A DNA stretch of 64,000 nucleotides from contig OZ024808.1 in assembly GCA_964017045.1 (NCBI GenBank), positions 28,226,995-28,290,994 of the forward strand, given 5' to 3'. A program made the translations under genes and the position numbers. The DNA is from Omphiscola glabra. Taxonomy: Eukaryota > Mollusca > Gastropoda > Lymnaeidae. Each line of letters opens with the position of its first letter. Positions within the stretch are counted from its first letter, which is position 1. Under the pieces are notes generated by a model, which saw only the letters and a program-made list of their open reading frames with translations, searched no databases and was not told the DNA's origin. Positions 35,726 through 47,785 of the stretch are shown in pieces.

Positions 35726-35993
35726 AGGTCAATGTGTCCACCTTCTCTTTAACAGGTCAATGTGTCCACCTTCTCTTTAATAGGTCAATGTTTCCACCTT
35801 CTCTTTAATAGGTCAATGTGTCCACCTTCTCTCCAACAGGTCAATGTGTCCACCTTCTCTTTAATAGGTCAATGTGTCCACCTTCTCTCCAGCAGGTCAA
35901 TATGTCCACCTTCTCTCCAACAGGTCAATGTGTCCACTTTCTCTCCATCAGCTCAATGTGTCCACCTTCTCTCCAACAGTTAATGTTTCCACC
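35726..35993. repeat. 28-bp minisatellite, ~9.5 copies
   Basis: The unit contains AGGTCAATGTGTCCACCTTC followed by TCTTTAAT or TCTCCAAC; these two unit-end variants alternate along the array. Confidence 0.93.
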
Positions 35994-36867
35994 GCTTTAA
36001 CACTTAAAAAGAAACAAGTTTTTGTTTTTTTTCTTATTTCACCAAGGTATTTGATCTGTTGCCATGACGACCTAGTTTGAGCTTGGGTAACATCGGACTC
36101 CAGCCCCCCAAAAATAAAATAAATAATGTAAATAAAGACTATTTTTTTTTTAAAAAATCCAATGAGTGCTTGACCCCAACCCACTCAGAGTTTTATGTTG
36201 TTGTACCCCCACCCCTCCCCCAGTTGTAACTGTCAGTAACCCTTGACAGTATAATAATCCAGACGATTAGAGAGATGAGTCTCCGATCTGACGTTTGAGC
36301 GTATCGACATGATGTGCCCCCTTTGAAACATATGCGCGAGGCGTGGCCGAGGGCTGGAAATCTCATTAGAAGACCTTCGGTTGGTTAGTTGGTTTGTGTC
36401 GGTTGGGGATTGGCTGATATAGATGGTTAGATATTTTTTGTTTAAGGAAGTGGTAGTGGAATATCCACAACACAGCATTCATGACGACGGTGTTTACTGG
36501 GAGCGTTTAGTCTTAAGAGTTAATCTCAATCCATGATTAAAGTTGAAAATAAGAATGGCTAAAAGCTGATTTTTTTTTTCATATAGAAAGACACTGCACG
36601 ACTGGAAAGAGTTTGTTTTTTTTGGTCAAAGAATTCTGATTTTTTTTCTGATTTTTTTTTGGGGGGGGGGGGGGTTTGTGGCAATAAGGGGTGGGGTGCG
36701 GAAGGTGGGTGTGTGTGAAAAGTGAGCATATAACAGCCGTCAACTAACTTAAGCCTGCATTAAAGTTTGGTCAAAGCTCAGTCAGTGTGCATCTTCACGT
36801 GATCATGGATAATTGTGTTTGAGTTATTAAATGTATCCGGATTTGTTTTAATGGAGTTTATGTCAAC

Positions 36868-36995
36868 CCCTACCACTCCACTGAGTTCAACCCTCAAATC
36901 CACCACTCCACTGAGTCCAGCCCTACAATCCTACAATCCACCAATCCATTGAGTCCAGCCTTTCAATCCACCACTCCATTGAGTCCAACCCTTAA
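36868..36995. repeat. ~30-bp tandem repeat, ~4 copies
   Basis: Units around CCACTCCACTGAGTCCA with CCCT(A/C)AAATC-type spacers. Confidence 0.75.
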
Positions 36996-37069
36996 ATTAA
37001 TTTTTAAAGTCTTTACTAGAAGAATAAAATAGTCTAAACTGGTTACTTATTTTTTTTTTAAAGTATGTG

Positions 37070-37155
37070 TGGGGAGAGTGAGTTTGTGTGAAGGGGGTAG
37101 GGGAGATTGTGTTTAGTGGGTAGGGGAGATTGTGTTTAGTGGGTAGGGGAGATTG
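37070..37155. repeat. ~23-bp tandem repeat, 3-4 copies
   Basis: GTGGGTAGGGGAGATTGTG with TTTA linkers. Confidence 0.75.
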
Positions 37156-37604
37156 TGGCATTTCCAAAGAGGTAAAATGTTAAATATTGATTTTTCGCCC
37201 CCCCCCCCCTTTTCCCCCACAAGAAACCTCCAGTGACTTACTTAATTACTGGCACACCACGGTCCTGGATTTTGCTTATTTCACGGTCTGTGTATGTTCC
37301 CCTGGCGCCCTCGCTCACATGCTCGGCTTGTGAGTAAAGGCATGGAGGAAACAAAATCTGGCCAGGAAAGCTTTCCTCGTTCTGATGACGTAAAGGTCTA
37401 TTTTTATGCCGCGAGCATGCATGTCTGTCATTGTGCTGTCCCTGAGGGCTGGAGAGAATGTGCAGCCATCTATGTTATTGTGGAGAGCATTTCAACAACA
37501 ACAACCATAAAAACGTTTAAAAGATTCTGCAAAATATGTTAAAAAATCATTTGAAAGAAAATTCAATTGTCATCTTACTGAAGCCCCTAAAAAATAAGAT
37601 TGTA

Positions 37605-37710
37605 ACATTAGGGGGTCTTGCAATTTTAACATTAGGGCTAATGCAATTGTAATATTAGGGGTCATTCAATTGTAACATAGGGGTCATGCAATTGTAACAG
37701 TAGGGGTCGT
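37605..37710. repeat. ~23-bp tandem repeat, ~5 copies
   Basis: Units around GTAACATTAGGGGTCATGCA. Confidence 0.75.
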
Positions 37711-37952
37711 GGCAATAAGTGAGGCGGATTTTTTACGACCAGATTTAAGATTTCGAGTTTCCATATCTGACGTCATGCACGAGTTGTCTAGTCCAGTGTG
37801 GATTTAAGTTGACTGAACTTAACCAGTTTTTATTTTCAACATTTCAACCCGGATTTGTCGACATCAGACCACTGTCTACTAAGCTGACCATATTCGATCC
37901 ACTTCCTGTCCCAGGGACAAGACAGTCGTTTTATTCCTGAGACATTATTGCC

Positions 37953-38042
37953 ATGAGTCTGTCAGTTTGAGTCTGTCGGGTTGAGTCTGTCAGGGTGTGT
38001 CTGTCAGCTTGAGTCAGTCGGTTAGAGTCTGTCGGTTCAACT
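37953..38042. repeat. ~14-bp GAGTCTGTCGGTT array
   Basis: Six imperfect units, GAGTCTGTCAGTTT and relatives. Confidence 0.7.
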
Positions 38043-39107
38043 GAAATAGTGAACATGGGGGATCTTTGAATATATACCATCCCCCACCCCCTAACATACA
38101 CCTTTTTTTCATCACGAAATTATAAGTCTGCAAGTGTAAGGCATTTGTTTAATGACCAAGCAATAGACTACGTCATGATGCTATTGAAGTGAATTGTTTG
38201 TTTTTAAATTTAACATGCCAAAATACCGTGTTTCTTCTTTCACAGTAATCTACGCTATGATTATAAGATGCTGATAAATCATCATTCACCATCCCCCGCC
38301 CATCCCCCCCCCCCCGTCTCAGAACTGTATGTAAACTCCACCCCCCTCCCACACACACACTTTTTCACGTGTTCACCCATGTACACTGATAGCTATATGT
38401 AGGTTGCCAAACTAGGGTTGGTCTACAGGTGTGCGTAAAAACAATTTGTTTGGGGTTTTGGGGGTGGGTGGGGGAGTGATATGATAGAAAGAAGGGCTTA
38501 AAAAAAACCCCAAAAATCAACTTCTGATACAAGAAGTGCTCTCTAGTTTACACAAATAAGCTGATACGGATGTTAGCCGGGGGGTCTCTTTACATCATTG
38601 GTGTTGGCACAAACCAACTGTCTAGCATAAACCACAGCAGCAGCAAAACGGTGGCAGCAGAACGGTGGCAGCAGAACAGTGAGGGGGGGGGGGGCCTGAT
38701 GGAGGTATTTGGACGCCTGTAGATGTGAACATTAAAAGAGCTCTACCGTATTTGTGGTGGCCTGGCATGAAATCAATTACAGAGTTGTGAGAGGAGATTG
38801 GAAATTCTATTTGAGAACCACCACAACAGTGCGGATAATACGACCCGAGAATCATTGCTGATACTGTGAACAGCACATGTATACAAAGTTTGAGAACCAC
38901 TTCGATAAACAGTGCTGATCCTGAAATTGTAGGACCGTTCTCGTAAGCGTGAACAGTTACACATGTAACATCTTGAGATCCTCTGCAGTTGACATCGCGT
39001 ACGACGTTGTCATTAGACAAACACAAGAATGGACAGTGCAGATATCCCAGTTGTGTCTGTTGAGATTAAGACTGGAGAAGTTCATGCATTAGTCACTGAC
39101 ATAAGTG

Positions 39108-39215
39108 ACGGAACTCATCCAATGGACTCATCCGATGGGCGCATTATCCAATGGGCTCACTATCCAAAGGACTCACTATCCAATGGGCTCACTATCCAAT
39201 GGACTCATAATCTGA
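39108..39215. repeat. ~16-bp CCAATGGGCTCACTAT array
   Basis: Six to seven units, with CCAATGGACTCAT and CCAAAGGACTCAC variants. Confidence 0.8.
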
Positions 39216-39401
39216 TGAACTGATCATCCAATTGAATTTATTTTTACGACGCCATTCAATATCCAGGATATGATTTACATCTGGGATTATTCCACTTAGG
39301 CGGTAATAATTTAATATCCACACTGGTAGTGGCTGAAATGTTCATGCAATCAAAGATATATTTGTTTTATAAGGGAGACAACTTTCCGGATAGGAATGCC
39401 T

Positions 39402-39641
39402 AGCCCATTACGCCGAGCCCATTACTCCGAGCCCATTACTCCGAGCCCATTACTCCGAGCCCACTACTCCGAGCCCATTACTCCGAGCCCACTACTCTGA
39501 GTCCATTACTCCGAGCCCACTACTCCGAGCCCACTACTCCGAGCCCACTACTCCGAGCCCACTACTCCGAGCCCATTACTCCGAGCCCACTACTCCGAGC
39601 CCATTACTCCGAGTCCATTACTCCGAGCCCACTACTCCGAG
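39402..39641. repeat. 14-bp minisatellite, 17 copies
   Basis: CCATTACTCCGAGC and CCACTACTCCGAGC variants are interspersed along the array. Confidence 0.94.
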
Positions 39642-39862
39642 GTCGACCTAAGATGACGGGAACGGTATGATTACGCCTATTATTCGCGGACCCTACTATA
39701 GGTCACGTGGTCTTACGAGTGTTTGTTGACTTTTTGATTACCGGTTGACCTACTTTCGACAAATTAGGTAACGTCTCTATTTAACGGACAACTTTTGACC
39801 TTATTATTATACTCAGTAACGCCGGTGTCGGAATGTATTTGCTGTGCCCAGTCTCCACGGCG

Positions 39863-40022
39863 TGATGGCTTGACAGATGGCTTGACAGATGGCTTGACAG
39901 ATGGTTTGACAGATGGCTTGACAGATGGCTTGACAGATGGCTTGACAGATGGCTTGACAGATGGCTTGACAGATGTCTTGACAGATGGCTTGACAGATGA
40001 CTTGACAGATGACTTGACAGTT
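39863..40022. repeat. 12-bp minisatellite, 13 copies
   Basis: GATGGCTTGACA, with GTTTGACA, TCTTGACA and ACTTGACA variants. In-frame (4 codons), so spurious repetitive ORFs are open on both strands. Confidence 0.94.
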
Positions 40023-40139
40023 GTCTATCACGAATATATTCAAAACTAGTATTGACCCGTTCAAAATGACTAGTGAACTTGTGTGACATGTCACATACTT
40101 TTTTTTTTAAGGGGCGATGATGGATCAGTTTTAAAAAAT

Positions 40140-40505
40140 AAATTATTATCAATAAAAATATAAATGTGATGCGGTAATATAATAAATATTACATGTATAA
40201 AAAACATGTTACATATAATAATAAATATAACAACAAACATGATAAATTTGGCAAATGTAATAAATGTAACCAATGTCGTAAATATAATAAATATTACAAT
40301 ATATTGTATAATAAATACAATAATTATAATTAATATAATAAATATTAGAAAACAAACAAACATAAAAAATATAAATCTAACAAATATAATAAATATAATT
40401 CATATAATAAAAAAAACAAATATAACAAATATTCCAAACATAATAAAACATAACAACTATAATAAGTAAAACGAATATAATAAATATACCAAAGATGAAA
40501 TAAAC
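40140..40505. repeat. AT-rich ATAATAAATATAA simple-sequence region
   Basis: Degenerate repetition of (A)ATATAATAAATATAAC-type motifs; asparagine/isoleucine-rich ORFs here are artefacts. Confidence 0.75.
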
Positions 40506-40684
40506 ATAACCTAGATCCCCTAAGATCACGCAAATTGTATGTGATTCCTTCTAATAAACGTGACTTCTCCTAAGAATACTTCGGTACGTGCCCATTGCAC
40601 CACAATCCACAATATCCCGACACCTACCTAACACAAAGAAAAACTCCCAAAATACAACAACCCTCTCCATCTCACCTGACGATA

Positions 40685-40800
40685 CATATGACCTACTTAT
40701 ACAGATGACCCTCTTGGCTCGTTGACCTACTTAAACATATGACCTACCTGGCTCGTTGACCTACTTATACAGATGACCTACTTGGCTCGTTCTTACACAT
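40685..40800. repeat. Degenerate GACCTACTTGGCTCGTT array
   Basis: Three to four units alternating ATATGACCTACTT and GGCTCGTTGACCTACTTA. Confidence 0.7.
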
Positions 40801-41454
40801 CAAAGATAAGTTGACCAAATCTTTTCACTTCTTACTGGCATCATACAAAAAAAAAACCCACAAAAAAAACCCACTCCCACGCGTACACACTCAGCCAACT
40901 GTACTCCCCTACTTCCCGGAAATATGACAGGAGTTTCCATCGCCTTGGGCTTCGAGAGAGATATTTTTTTAGAATCGTAAGGGAAAAAACACATAAAGGG
41001 GAAAAAACACATAAAGAGATAAAACATTTTTTTTTTAAATCTTGTGTTTTAACGAGCGCGTGCAGCATCGAGCGCCATATTGTGCTCGTGATTTGACAGT
41101 TGCTGTCTGTTTTTACAGGTGCTATTCTAAGTCTGGTCGGTGCTAAGGCAAGGTTTATGTTCTAAGTCTGGTCGTAGCTACGGCAAGTTTTATGGCCGCG
41201 CTATACTTACCCCCCTCCCCCGCCCCATACACACACACCCTGTTCTTCCATCCACATCAGACTTTCCATCAACTCCCACACACACACCCTTCCCTCCCAC
41301 GTACCACACTTCCGGTTGTGCTAAAACCTTGAGTGCAAAGTTTATTGTTCAGATCTGCCAAGTGGATATCAATAGTCCTGTATCTGATGCAAGCCAATCT
41401 CTCATCATTTCAAATAGAAGTCGTTTTTGTGTGGGATAGAAATGCAGCTATTTT

Positions 41455-42004
41455 CCTTAACAATAGGACCTGACCAGACAGTAGTAAATAATGTTCTTGT
41501 CCCTAACAATACGGCCTGACCAGACAGTAGTAAATAATGTTCTTGTCCCTAACAATAGGGTCTGACCAGACAGTAGTAAATAATGTTCTTGTCCCTAACA
41601 ATAGGGTCTGACCAGACAGTAGTAAATAATGTTCTTGTCCCTAACAATACGGCCTGACCAGACAGTAGGAAATAATGTTCTTGTCCCTAACAATAGGACC
41701 TGACCAGACAGTAGTAAATAATGTTCTTGTCCCTAACAATAGGGTCTGACCAGACAGTAGTAAATAATGTTCTTGTCCCTAACAATAGGGTCTGACCAGA
41801 CAGTAGTAAATAATGTTCTTGTCCCTAACAATAGGACCTGACCAGACAGTAGTAAATAATGTTCTTGTCCCTAACAATAGGACCTGACCAGACAGTAGTA
41901 AATAATGTTCTTGTTCCTAACAATAGGGCCTGACCAGACAGTAGTAAATAATGTTCTTGTCCCTAACAATAGGGCCTGACCAGACAGTAGTAAATAATGT
42001 TCTT
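41455..42004. repeat. 46-bp minisatellite, 12 copies
   Basis: The unit contains TGACCAGACAGTAGTAAATA and CTAACAATAGG. Copies differ almost only at the dinucleotides after ACAATA (GGACC, CGGCC, GGGTC, GGGCC). It ends 256 bp upstream of the exon 2 acceptor. Confidence 0.95.
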
Positions 42005-42260
42005 GCACACGTAAATTTCCTGCTTGCGTAGCATTTCAGGAATTCAGGGGAAGCTTCGGTGTTGTGGTTCATTTACAACCCTATGGTTAAATGGGATGAG
42101 AACCGTTGTCCACTCACTGTAATATTTCGGCTTGAGTTTTTAAAGTCGGTTAAGATGAACCCTTTTATGTGTGCGTGTGTGTGTGTGTAGATTTATGTAA
42201 TATATTTATTGGTTTTATTTTGATACCATAGATCAAACATTTTGTTTCTCTTTACCACAG

Positions 42261-42339
42261 GATTCCCATCATGTTACCCGAACCCCTGCAAAAATGGACG
42301 CCAGTGTAAAACAACGGACGGAAGTAAAAGCTACTGCGA
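42261..42339 (+). CDS. Notch: Notch-like gene, exon 2 (EGF1, Cys1-Cys4)
   Basis: Acceptor TTTACCACAG and donor GTAAGTTT (from 42340) bound a 79-bp exon. Spliced to exon 1 it reads GFPSCYPNPCKNGRQC then KTTDGSKSYC and the first two bases of a Glu/Asp codon. This is the first two-thirds of an EGF-like domain with cysteines at predicted residues 31, 36, 42 and 52 (spacings 4, 5, 9). Entry phase 1, exit phase 2, so the intron falls between Cys4 and Cys5. As I recall the human genes, exon 2 of NOTCH1 and NOTCH3 is also 79 bp, with the same phases and the same intron position inside EGF1, and the Cys3-Cys4 spacing is also 9 in NOTCH3. Other signal-peptide-plus-EGF genes remain possible. The remaining domains, expected in any Notch, are not in the window; no exon starting with a base plus a Cys codon was found before 64000. 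Confidence 0.75.
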
Positions 42340-43061
42340 GTAAGTTTCTTTTCTATTATCAATAAATCTCTCACTTTCCGAGAACTCGCTGTGATTTTCT
42401 TGCAACGCGCCCACAAGAAAGCTTTAGTTTGAAATCCTGACCAGACAACCATCTATTCACACATTTTTAGTCCTTAAAAAATAACGACGTTATTGTGGTA
42501 TTGTAGGTACAAATAAAACTAACTTTATATTCAGAGGTTTGCAGTATCGCAAAATAAAATAAGCTCCAACGAATTCTATTTTTAGCACATGTTGTCATAC
42601 CAAGAAAGGAAATTGAAAACGGAATTTCCCGTTATCTGTTTCTTCCAGCGGTCCCATCCTGTAAGTCAAACTCTTTGAAACTAGCAAAATAATGAGGACA
42701 CATAACGGGAATGGTTGACAGCCGATCTCCGTGACTCAGCGGTCATGTATCGGCTTTCTCTACCCCTCAACTTCCGGTAGCGATACATGCCCAGTTTGAT
42801 TAAATTCATTTGATGACCAGTAAATAAAACTGTTGTTTTTTTTAAAGCCACAAAATAAAACAACACTCTCACTATGTCTGTTTCTACAAATAAAACACAG
42901 CACCACTTCTGGTAGTTCCAAACCTCGTCTTATTACGATATGATCCCCCCCCCCCCCCCCTTCTCCCAATAATTCACGTCTGCTACGTCGTATCAGCCGA
43001 AATCAAATTTCGTTTAAGTGAAAACTGATTTACGGCATTCCGGTTGGATTCAGCTCGAAAA

Positions 43062-43228
43062 TATACCAATAGGGAGATTCTGGGTAGTCGAATATGTACA
43101 TACGGAGATATTCTAGGTAGTCGATTATGTACAGACGGAGAGATTCTAGGTAGTCGAATATGTACATACGGAGAGATTCTAGCTAGTCGATTATGTACAT
43201 TTGGAGAGATTCGAGGTAGTCGAATATG
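43062..43228. repeat. 33-bp minisatellite, 5 copies
   Basis: The unit contains GAGATTCTAGGTAGTCGA and ATATGTACATACG. AATATG and TTATG variants alternate strictly between units. Confidence 0.88.
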
Positions 43229-43364
43229 TAATAAATACGTCTGTAAACGTTAGCACTTTTGGTATGTTTATGCAGTGGGGGTGGTGGGGGGGGGTATGGT
43301 CTAAGGAGCCATGTTTTTTTTTGTTTTTTTTAAAAGATATGAGGAAATTTATAAAAAAAACGTC

Positions 43365-43402
43365 TACCCTCTTGGCTCATTGGTTAGAAGACATCGGACG
43401 CT
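43365..43402 (+). repeat. tRNA-like SINE head remnant
   Basis: CTTGGCTCATTGGTTAGAAG fits a Pol III A box (TGGC..A.TGG), followed by ACATCGGACGCTTGCA, like the anticodon arm of tRNA-derived SINEs. No B box or cloverleaf follows, so it is a truncated SINE at best. Confidence 0.3.
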
Positions 43403-43867
43403 TGCATTATTTTTTTTAATTACTTCCATGAAACTTAAATGCTTTGGCGCCCACCTGATCACGTATCTACACGCCAAAGCGATACCTGTTATCGTGTACT
43501 TGAGTAATCGACACACTCCAAGGAATAACCCGATTAACCATACAACTTATTAACTGGTGTGGGTGGGTGCATTGGTTATTTGAAGAAAAAAAAAAGGGGG
43601 GGGGGAGTGAAGTGTAGACGTTGACCACTTGAAAAGCTCACGTTATCCACCTCATTATCCCACGGACTGATTCTTTAATAAAATAAGAGCATCTGGCCAC
43701 GAGACGAGTGCTTTCTCCGGCCACGAGATGACGAGGGGCCCTCGTTTGATCCTCGTATCGTGTACTTAATTACAGCTCAATTTAGATAACTACCAGAAGA
43801 AACGCTTTTTGTTTTATCAAGTATTATTAAACTCAGCCCGACCCACCTTCAGCCCTACCCACCTTCA

Positions 43868-44485
43868 GCCCTACCCACCTTCAGCCCTATCATTATGTTA
43901 ATTCACCACCTTATCATATGTTAACTCAACACCCTATCATTATGTTAACTCACCACCCTATCATTATGTTAACTCATCACCCTATCATTATGTTAACTCA
44001 CCACTTTATCATATGTTAACTCACCACCCTATCATTATCATATGTTAACTCACCACCTTATCAATATGTTAACTAGCCACCCTATCATTATGTTAACTCA
44101 CCACCCTATCAATATGTTAACTAACCACCCTACCATTATGTTAACTCACCACCCTATCATCATGTTAACTCACCACCCTATCATTATGTTAACTCACCAC
44201 CCTATCTAATTTATGTTAACTCACCACCCTATCATTATGTTAACTCACCACTTTATCATATGTTAACTCGCCACCCTATCATTATGTTAACTCACCACCT
44301 TATCAATATGTTAACCCATCGTCTTTCAATGTTAACTCCCCACCCTATCAATATGTTAACTCACCACCCTATCATTATGTTAACTCACCACCCTAGCATT
44401 ATGTTAACGCACCACCCTATCAATATGTTAACCCACTATCTTTCAATGTTTAGTCACCACCTTATCAGTATGTTAACTCACTTCA
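43868..44485. repeat. 24-bp minisatellite, ~26 copies
   Basis: The unit contains ACCCTATCATTATGTTAACT followed by CACC. Length variants (ATCATATG, ATCATTATCATATG) and TTTCAATG units interrupt it. GTTAAC recurs in nearly every unit. Confidence 0.93.
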
Positions 44486-44764
44486 GTAACCACCTATTTT
44501 ATCGTTGTTTCCAAAACGACAGAAAATAAACTCGTTATCCATACATCTTCACAGAAATTAAATCCCAAAAGTTTTATTGTAAGTTTCCTAAAGTGGCGCC
44601 CCACGCCGACCCCCCCCCCCCCCAAACAAAACACCTAGTCAGTACATCAAAGGAAAGATTTACCCCCACATAAAAGAAGTGTTTAATCACTGGGGCCATG
44701 AGAAAAGATTACAGGAGGTCCGACGTTTAATTTGGTTCTTCGACGTATATGTAATATTTTAAAT

Positions 44765-44805
44765 CCAGTGGTTCTCAATGTTTTCATAACACCTCACGTT
44801 AAAAA
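44765..44805 (+). mobile_element. Single hAT-like terminus
   Basis: CAGTGGTTCTCAATG followed by TTTTCATAACACCTCACG resembles the left end of the hAT MITEs in this window, but no matching right end or target duplication could be found. A truncated or diverged copy. Confidence 0.35.
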
Positions 44806-45789
44806 AAATATCTCAGTTAAACATGCCGCAATGTGATGTAATTTTTTTGTGAATAATTGATAGGTCTGTGTGTTTAACACACTCAAATATAGGATACTGT
44901 AGTCTTAATAGAAAAGGTGTTCACACGTGCATTCATGCATGGACAGCCGTTATATAATACATTAATATTTCAAACCCTAAGAAAGCAGTTTAATATTTTT
45001 TTAGTCGAGCAAGCATCAGGTTTTTTTTTTTTTTAAACAGTTGTTATAGGCTCCGAGTCGTAGAGCTTTGACTCACTCCGTTGCGTTCAAAATATGAGAA
45101 CCTTTTCACTAAATCCATCGCTCCAGTCTTGTAAGAGTTGTTTAGCACTGTGCTTAATACCCTTTTCAAACACACGACCGAGAGTTGGGCGAGGGTGTGG
45201 GGGGCTAAAGTTGAAGAAACACTCTTATCGGAGTACATTGTGGTATTCCCTTAAAGGGGGTGAGGGGTGGGGGAGAACGTGTGTAGATAGATTTACGGAA
45301 ATGTTGAGTTCAAGACGACTGAATGGGGAGAGAGAGATACGAGGGGGTGAACACACAGTGAAGCTGGCGTTTTAACCCTCGTCAATCTTGTGGCGTGGAT
45401 AAAGAAACAGATGCACGAGTCAGAAAGAAGCACTGAGGGTGGGAGAGAACTCTAAAGCGAACTATGACGAGGCGATTTTTCAAATCTGTTTTTATTTCGT
45501 TTGTTTTAATGAAAACATGATCCTCACCTCGAGTGGCGTTGTAGTTTTTCCGCATCACTAACTCTTTGGCTGGGCTAGTAAGCTATGGGGATTTTATGAC
45601 TCTCTCTTTCGTCCCCTCGCTCTATATCGCCCTCTCTCTTCCCCGCATCCCCATCTCTCCGCCCATCTCTCGCCTGGCCCTCTCGTTTTCTTTTGAGCTA
45701 ACCTTGACCCCCCCCCCTCCGGTTAAATGTAATTGCGATTCAGTTGCCTCTTTTTTTAAAGCCCAACAATTCGTTACTGTACAGTGTTG

Positions 45790-46259
45790 GTGTAGCAACA
45801 TCTGAGATGGTTGCCATCTATCCAAGTGTAGCAACATCTGAGATGGTTGCCATATATCCCAGTGTAGCAACATCTGAGATGGTTGCCATCTATCCCAGTG
45901 TAGCAACATCTGAGATGGTTGCCATCTATCCAAGTGTAGCAACATCTGAGATGGTTGCCATCTATCCAAGTGTAGCAACATCTGAGATGGTTGCCATCTA
46001 TCCAAGTGTAGCAACATCTGAGATGGTTGCCATCTATCCCAGTGTAGCAACATCTGAGATGGTTGCCATCTATCCAAGTGTAGCAACATCTGAGATGGTT
46101 GCCATCTATCCAAGTGTAGCAACATCTGAGATGGTTGCCATCTATCCAAGTGTAGCAACATCTGAGATGGTTGCCATCTATCCAAGTGTAGCAACATCTG
46201 AGATGGTTGCCATCTATCCAAGTGTAGCAACATCTGAGATGGTTGCCATCTATCCAAGT
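45790..46259. repeat. 36-bp minisatellite, 13 copies
   Basis: The unit contains GTGTAGCAACATCTGAGATG and GTTGCCATCTATCC. Copies are nearly identical apart from CCAA/CCCA at the unit end. All three frames on the minus strand and one on the plus strand stay open; the 292-residue minus-strand ORF across it is an artefact. Confidence 0.96.
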
Positions 46260-46737
46260 TGATAGACCATTGAATGTATTCCTTAAACGAAAGGTGAAGG
46301 ACACTGCCCCCACCCCCACCCCCGGCGTTTAAATGGCCAATCAGCTTCTCGATGGTGCTCGTCGATTTGATAAGATGACGTGAAGAACTCGAAGGGTGAC
46401 CAACTCGAGGGTTCTCTGAGGGCTCCTCACAACCATCACCGACGATCATTTCTGACAGATAAAATGAGTTTGATAAACAAATAACACACCGCACCGTCAA
46501 CTTTTGAGCACAACGGGGGCATCCCGGGCCTAGAGTACTAACTGTAAATAACTATTCATAAATGGCTTTATGTTATAAAGAAACACTACTCTACGCCTGA
46601 AAACTATCGACTCGACACGAATTTTTTGAGGACCGTTGGCGTTAGTCAATCGTCGAGCCTCCCAAGCGGGTTACTGCAGATGTTTCCATAAAGCGACTAC
46701 ATGCACATCTTTGTAGTGATGCTCTGATACATTGCTT

Positions 46738-46852
46738 TTGCAAAAACATGTCATACACAAACAGTGGCAAAAACATGTCATACACAAAGAGTGGCAACAA
46801 CATGTCATACACAAACAGTGGCAACAACATGTCGTACACAAACAGTGCCAAA
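46738..46852. repeat. 27-bp tandem repeat, 4 copies
   Basis: The unit contains AAACATGTCATACACAAACA and GTGGCAA. Confidence 0.87.
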
Positions 46853-47785
46853 TGCCACACAGATTCAAAGGTAAAGAAAATAACGTTATATTTCAAACGT
46901 GTGATGCCAATAGATCTTGTTCTAAGATATATAAAAAAATCTTATCGCAGCATCAGGAGCACACACAGAGGCGGTGGCACTTTCCGGTATGTGTCCTTCC
47001 CTCACCCCCACCCCTACACCCCCCGCCCGACTCCTTCCAAGGTTGTTGGAGGCTAGCTTCAGGTTTAAATATGCCGCCTAAAGTATATGCTCTGTTTGGT
47101 TGATAGATAAACATTCGTCTCCCGGGAGCGAAAAGAAGCCATCTATATTATATGGATAAAAGATGGATCCTTTCATTCGTCTCGGAACAGCAATGCTATT
47201 CAAAAGGTGTCTTTTGAAAGCTATCGACCTTCAAGGTAGACGAGCATTTTGTATACAGTTGGGTAAAGTAATACAGTAAAAAGGATGATATATCCCATGT
47301 GAGGCCGCGACGAGGGCATAAAGAGAGATGATATGTCGTATTTAAATTTTGGCGCAATTTAAAGGTGGCATTATTTTTGTTGGAAACGCTAAACAATTTT
47401 TTTTAAACCTTTAACGCTGCAGCGCTCGATGTAATACCATAGACACAAACAACAACAAAAATAAATAAAAAGTAAAATGATCCTATCGAAATTGGACTAT
47501 GTAGCACTCGCCTGCGCCTCCAGTCTCATGAAAGATCCTTCTAGCACATGAACCAAGGTATAGATTTGACCCCAACTGTTTCAATTCACAAAATAACTCG
47601 TTGTACAGAACTCGCATCCATTACCCCAGCTAGGCACGTGTTGACATTTGCACCCTAGGCCCCGCTAACTTATTAAGGCATGAGTAAAAATCACGAATGG
47701 TCTCCTGTGTTGTGTTACTGTATACCTCTGATGTGTGTGTGACTCATGCATTGTGGTGTCTACATTATCGTGTCTACATTGTGGT

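Larger units (their letters stand above)
23092..42260 (+). other. Intron 1 of the Notch-like gene (19.2 kb)
   Basis: Runs from GTAAGG (23092) to a polypyrimidine-rich acceptor ending TTTACCACAG (42251-42260), phase 1. It contains about 20 minisatellites, a purine-rich tract, several poly-G/C runs, a tRNA-like SINE remnant, a LINE tail and a duplicated CRE-bearing segment. Stretches between these (23100-24820, 25020-29600, 32740-34060, 36000-36860, 38050-39100, 40800-41450) show no supported exon. Long introns at this position are usual in vertebrate Notch genes, where the first intron holds regulatory elements; whether that is so here is unknown. Confidence 0.65.

Noticed and set aside
36340..36400. 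tRNA-Ser/Leu-like sequence (GGCGTGGCCGAGGGCTGG)
   Set aside because: Only a D-arm-like stretch; no anticodon arm, T arm or B box at proper spacing.
45622..46500. 292-residue minus-strand ORF with LDRWQPSQMLLH repeats
   Set aside because: Product of the 36-bp array at 45790-46259; flanking residues are low complexity.
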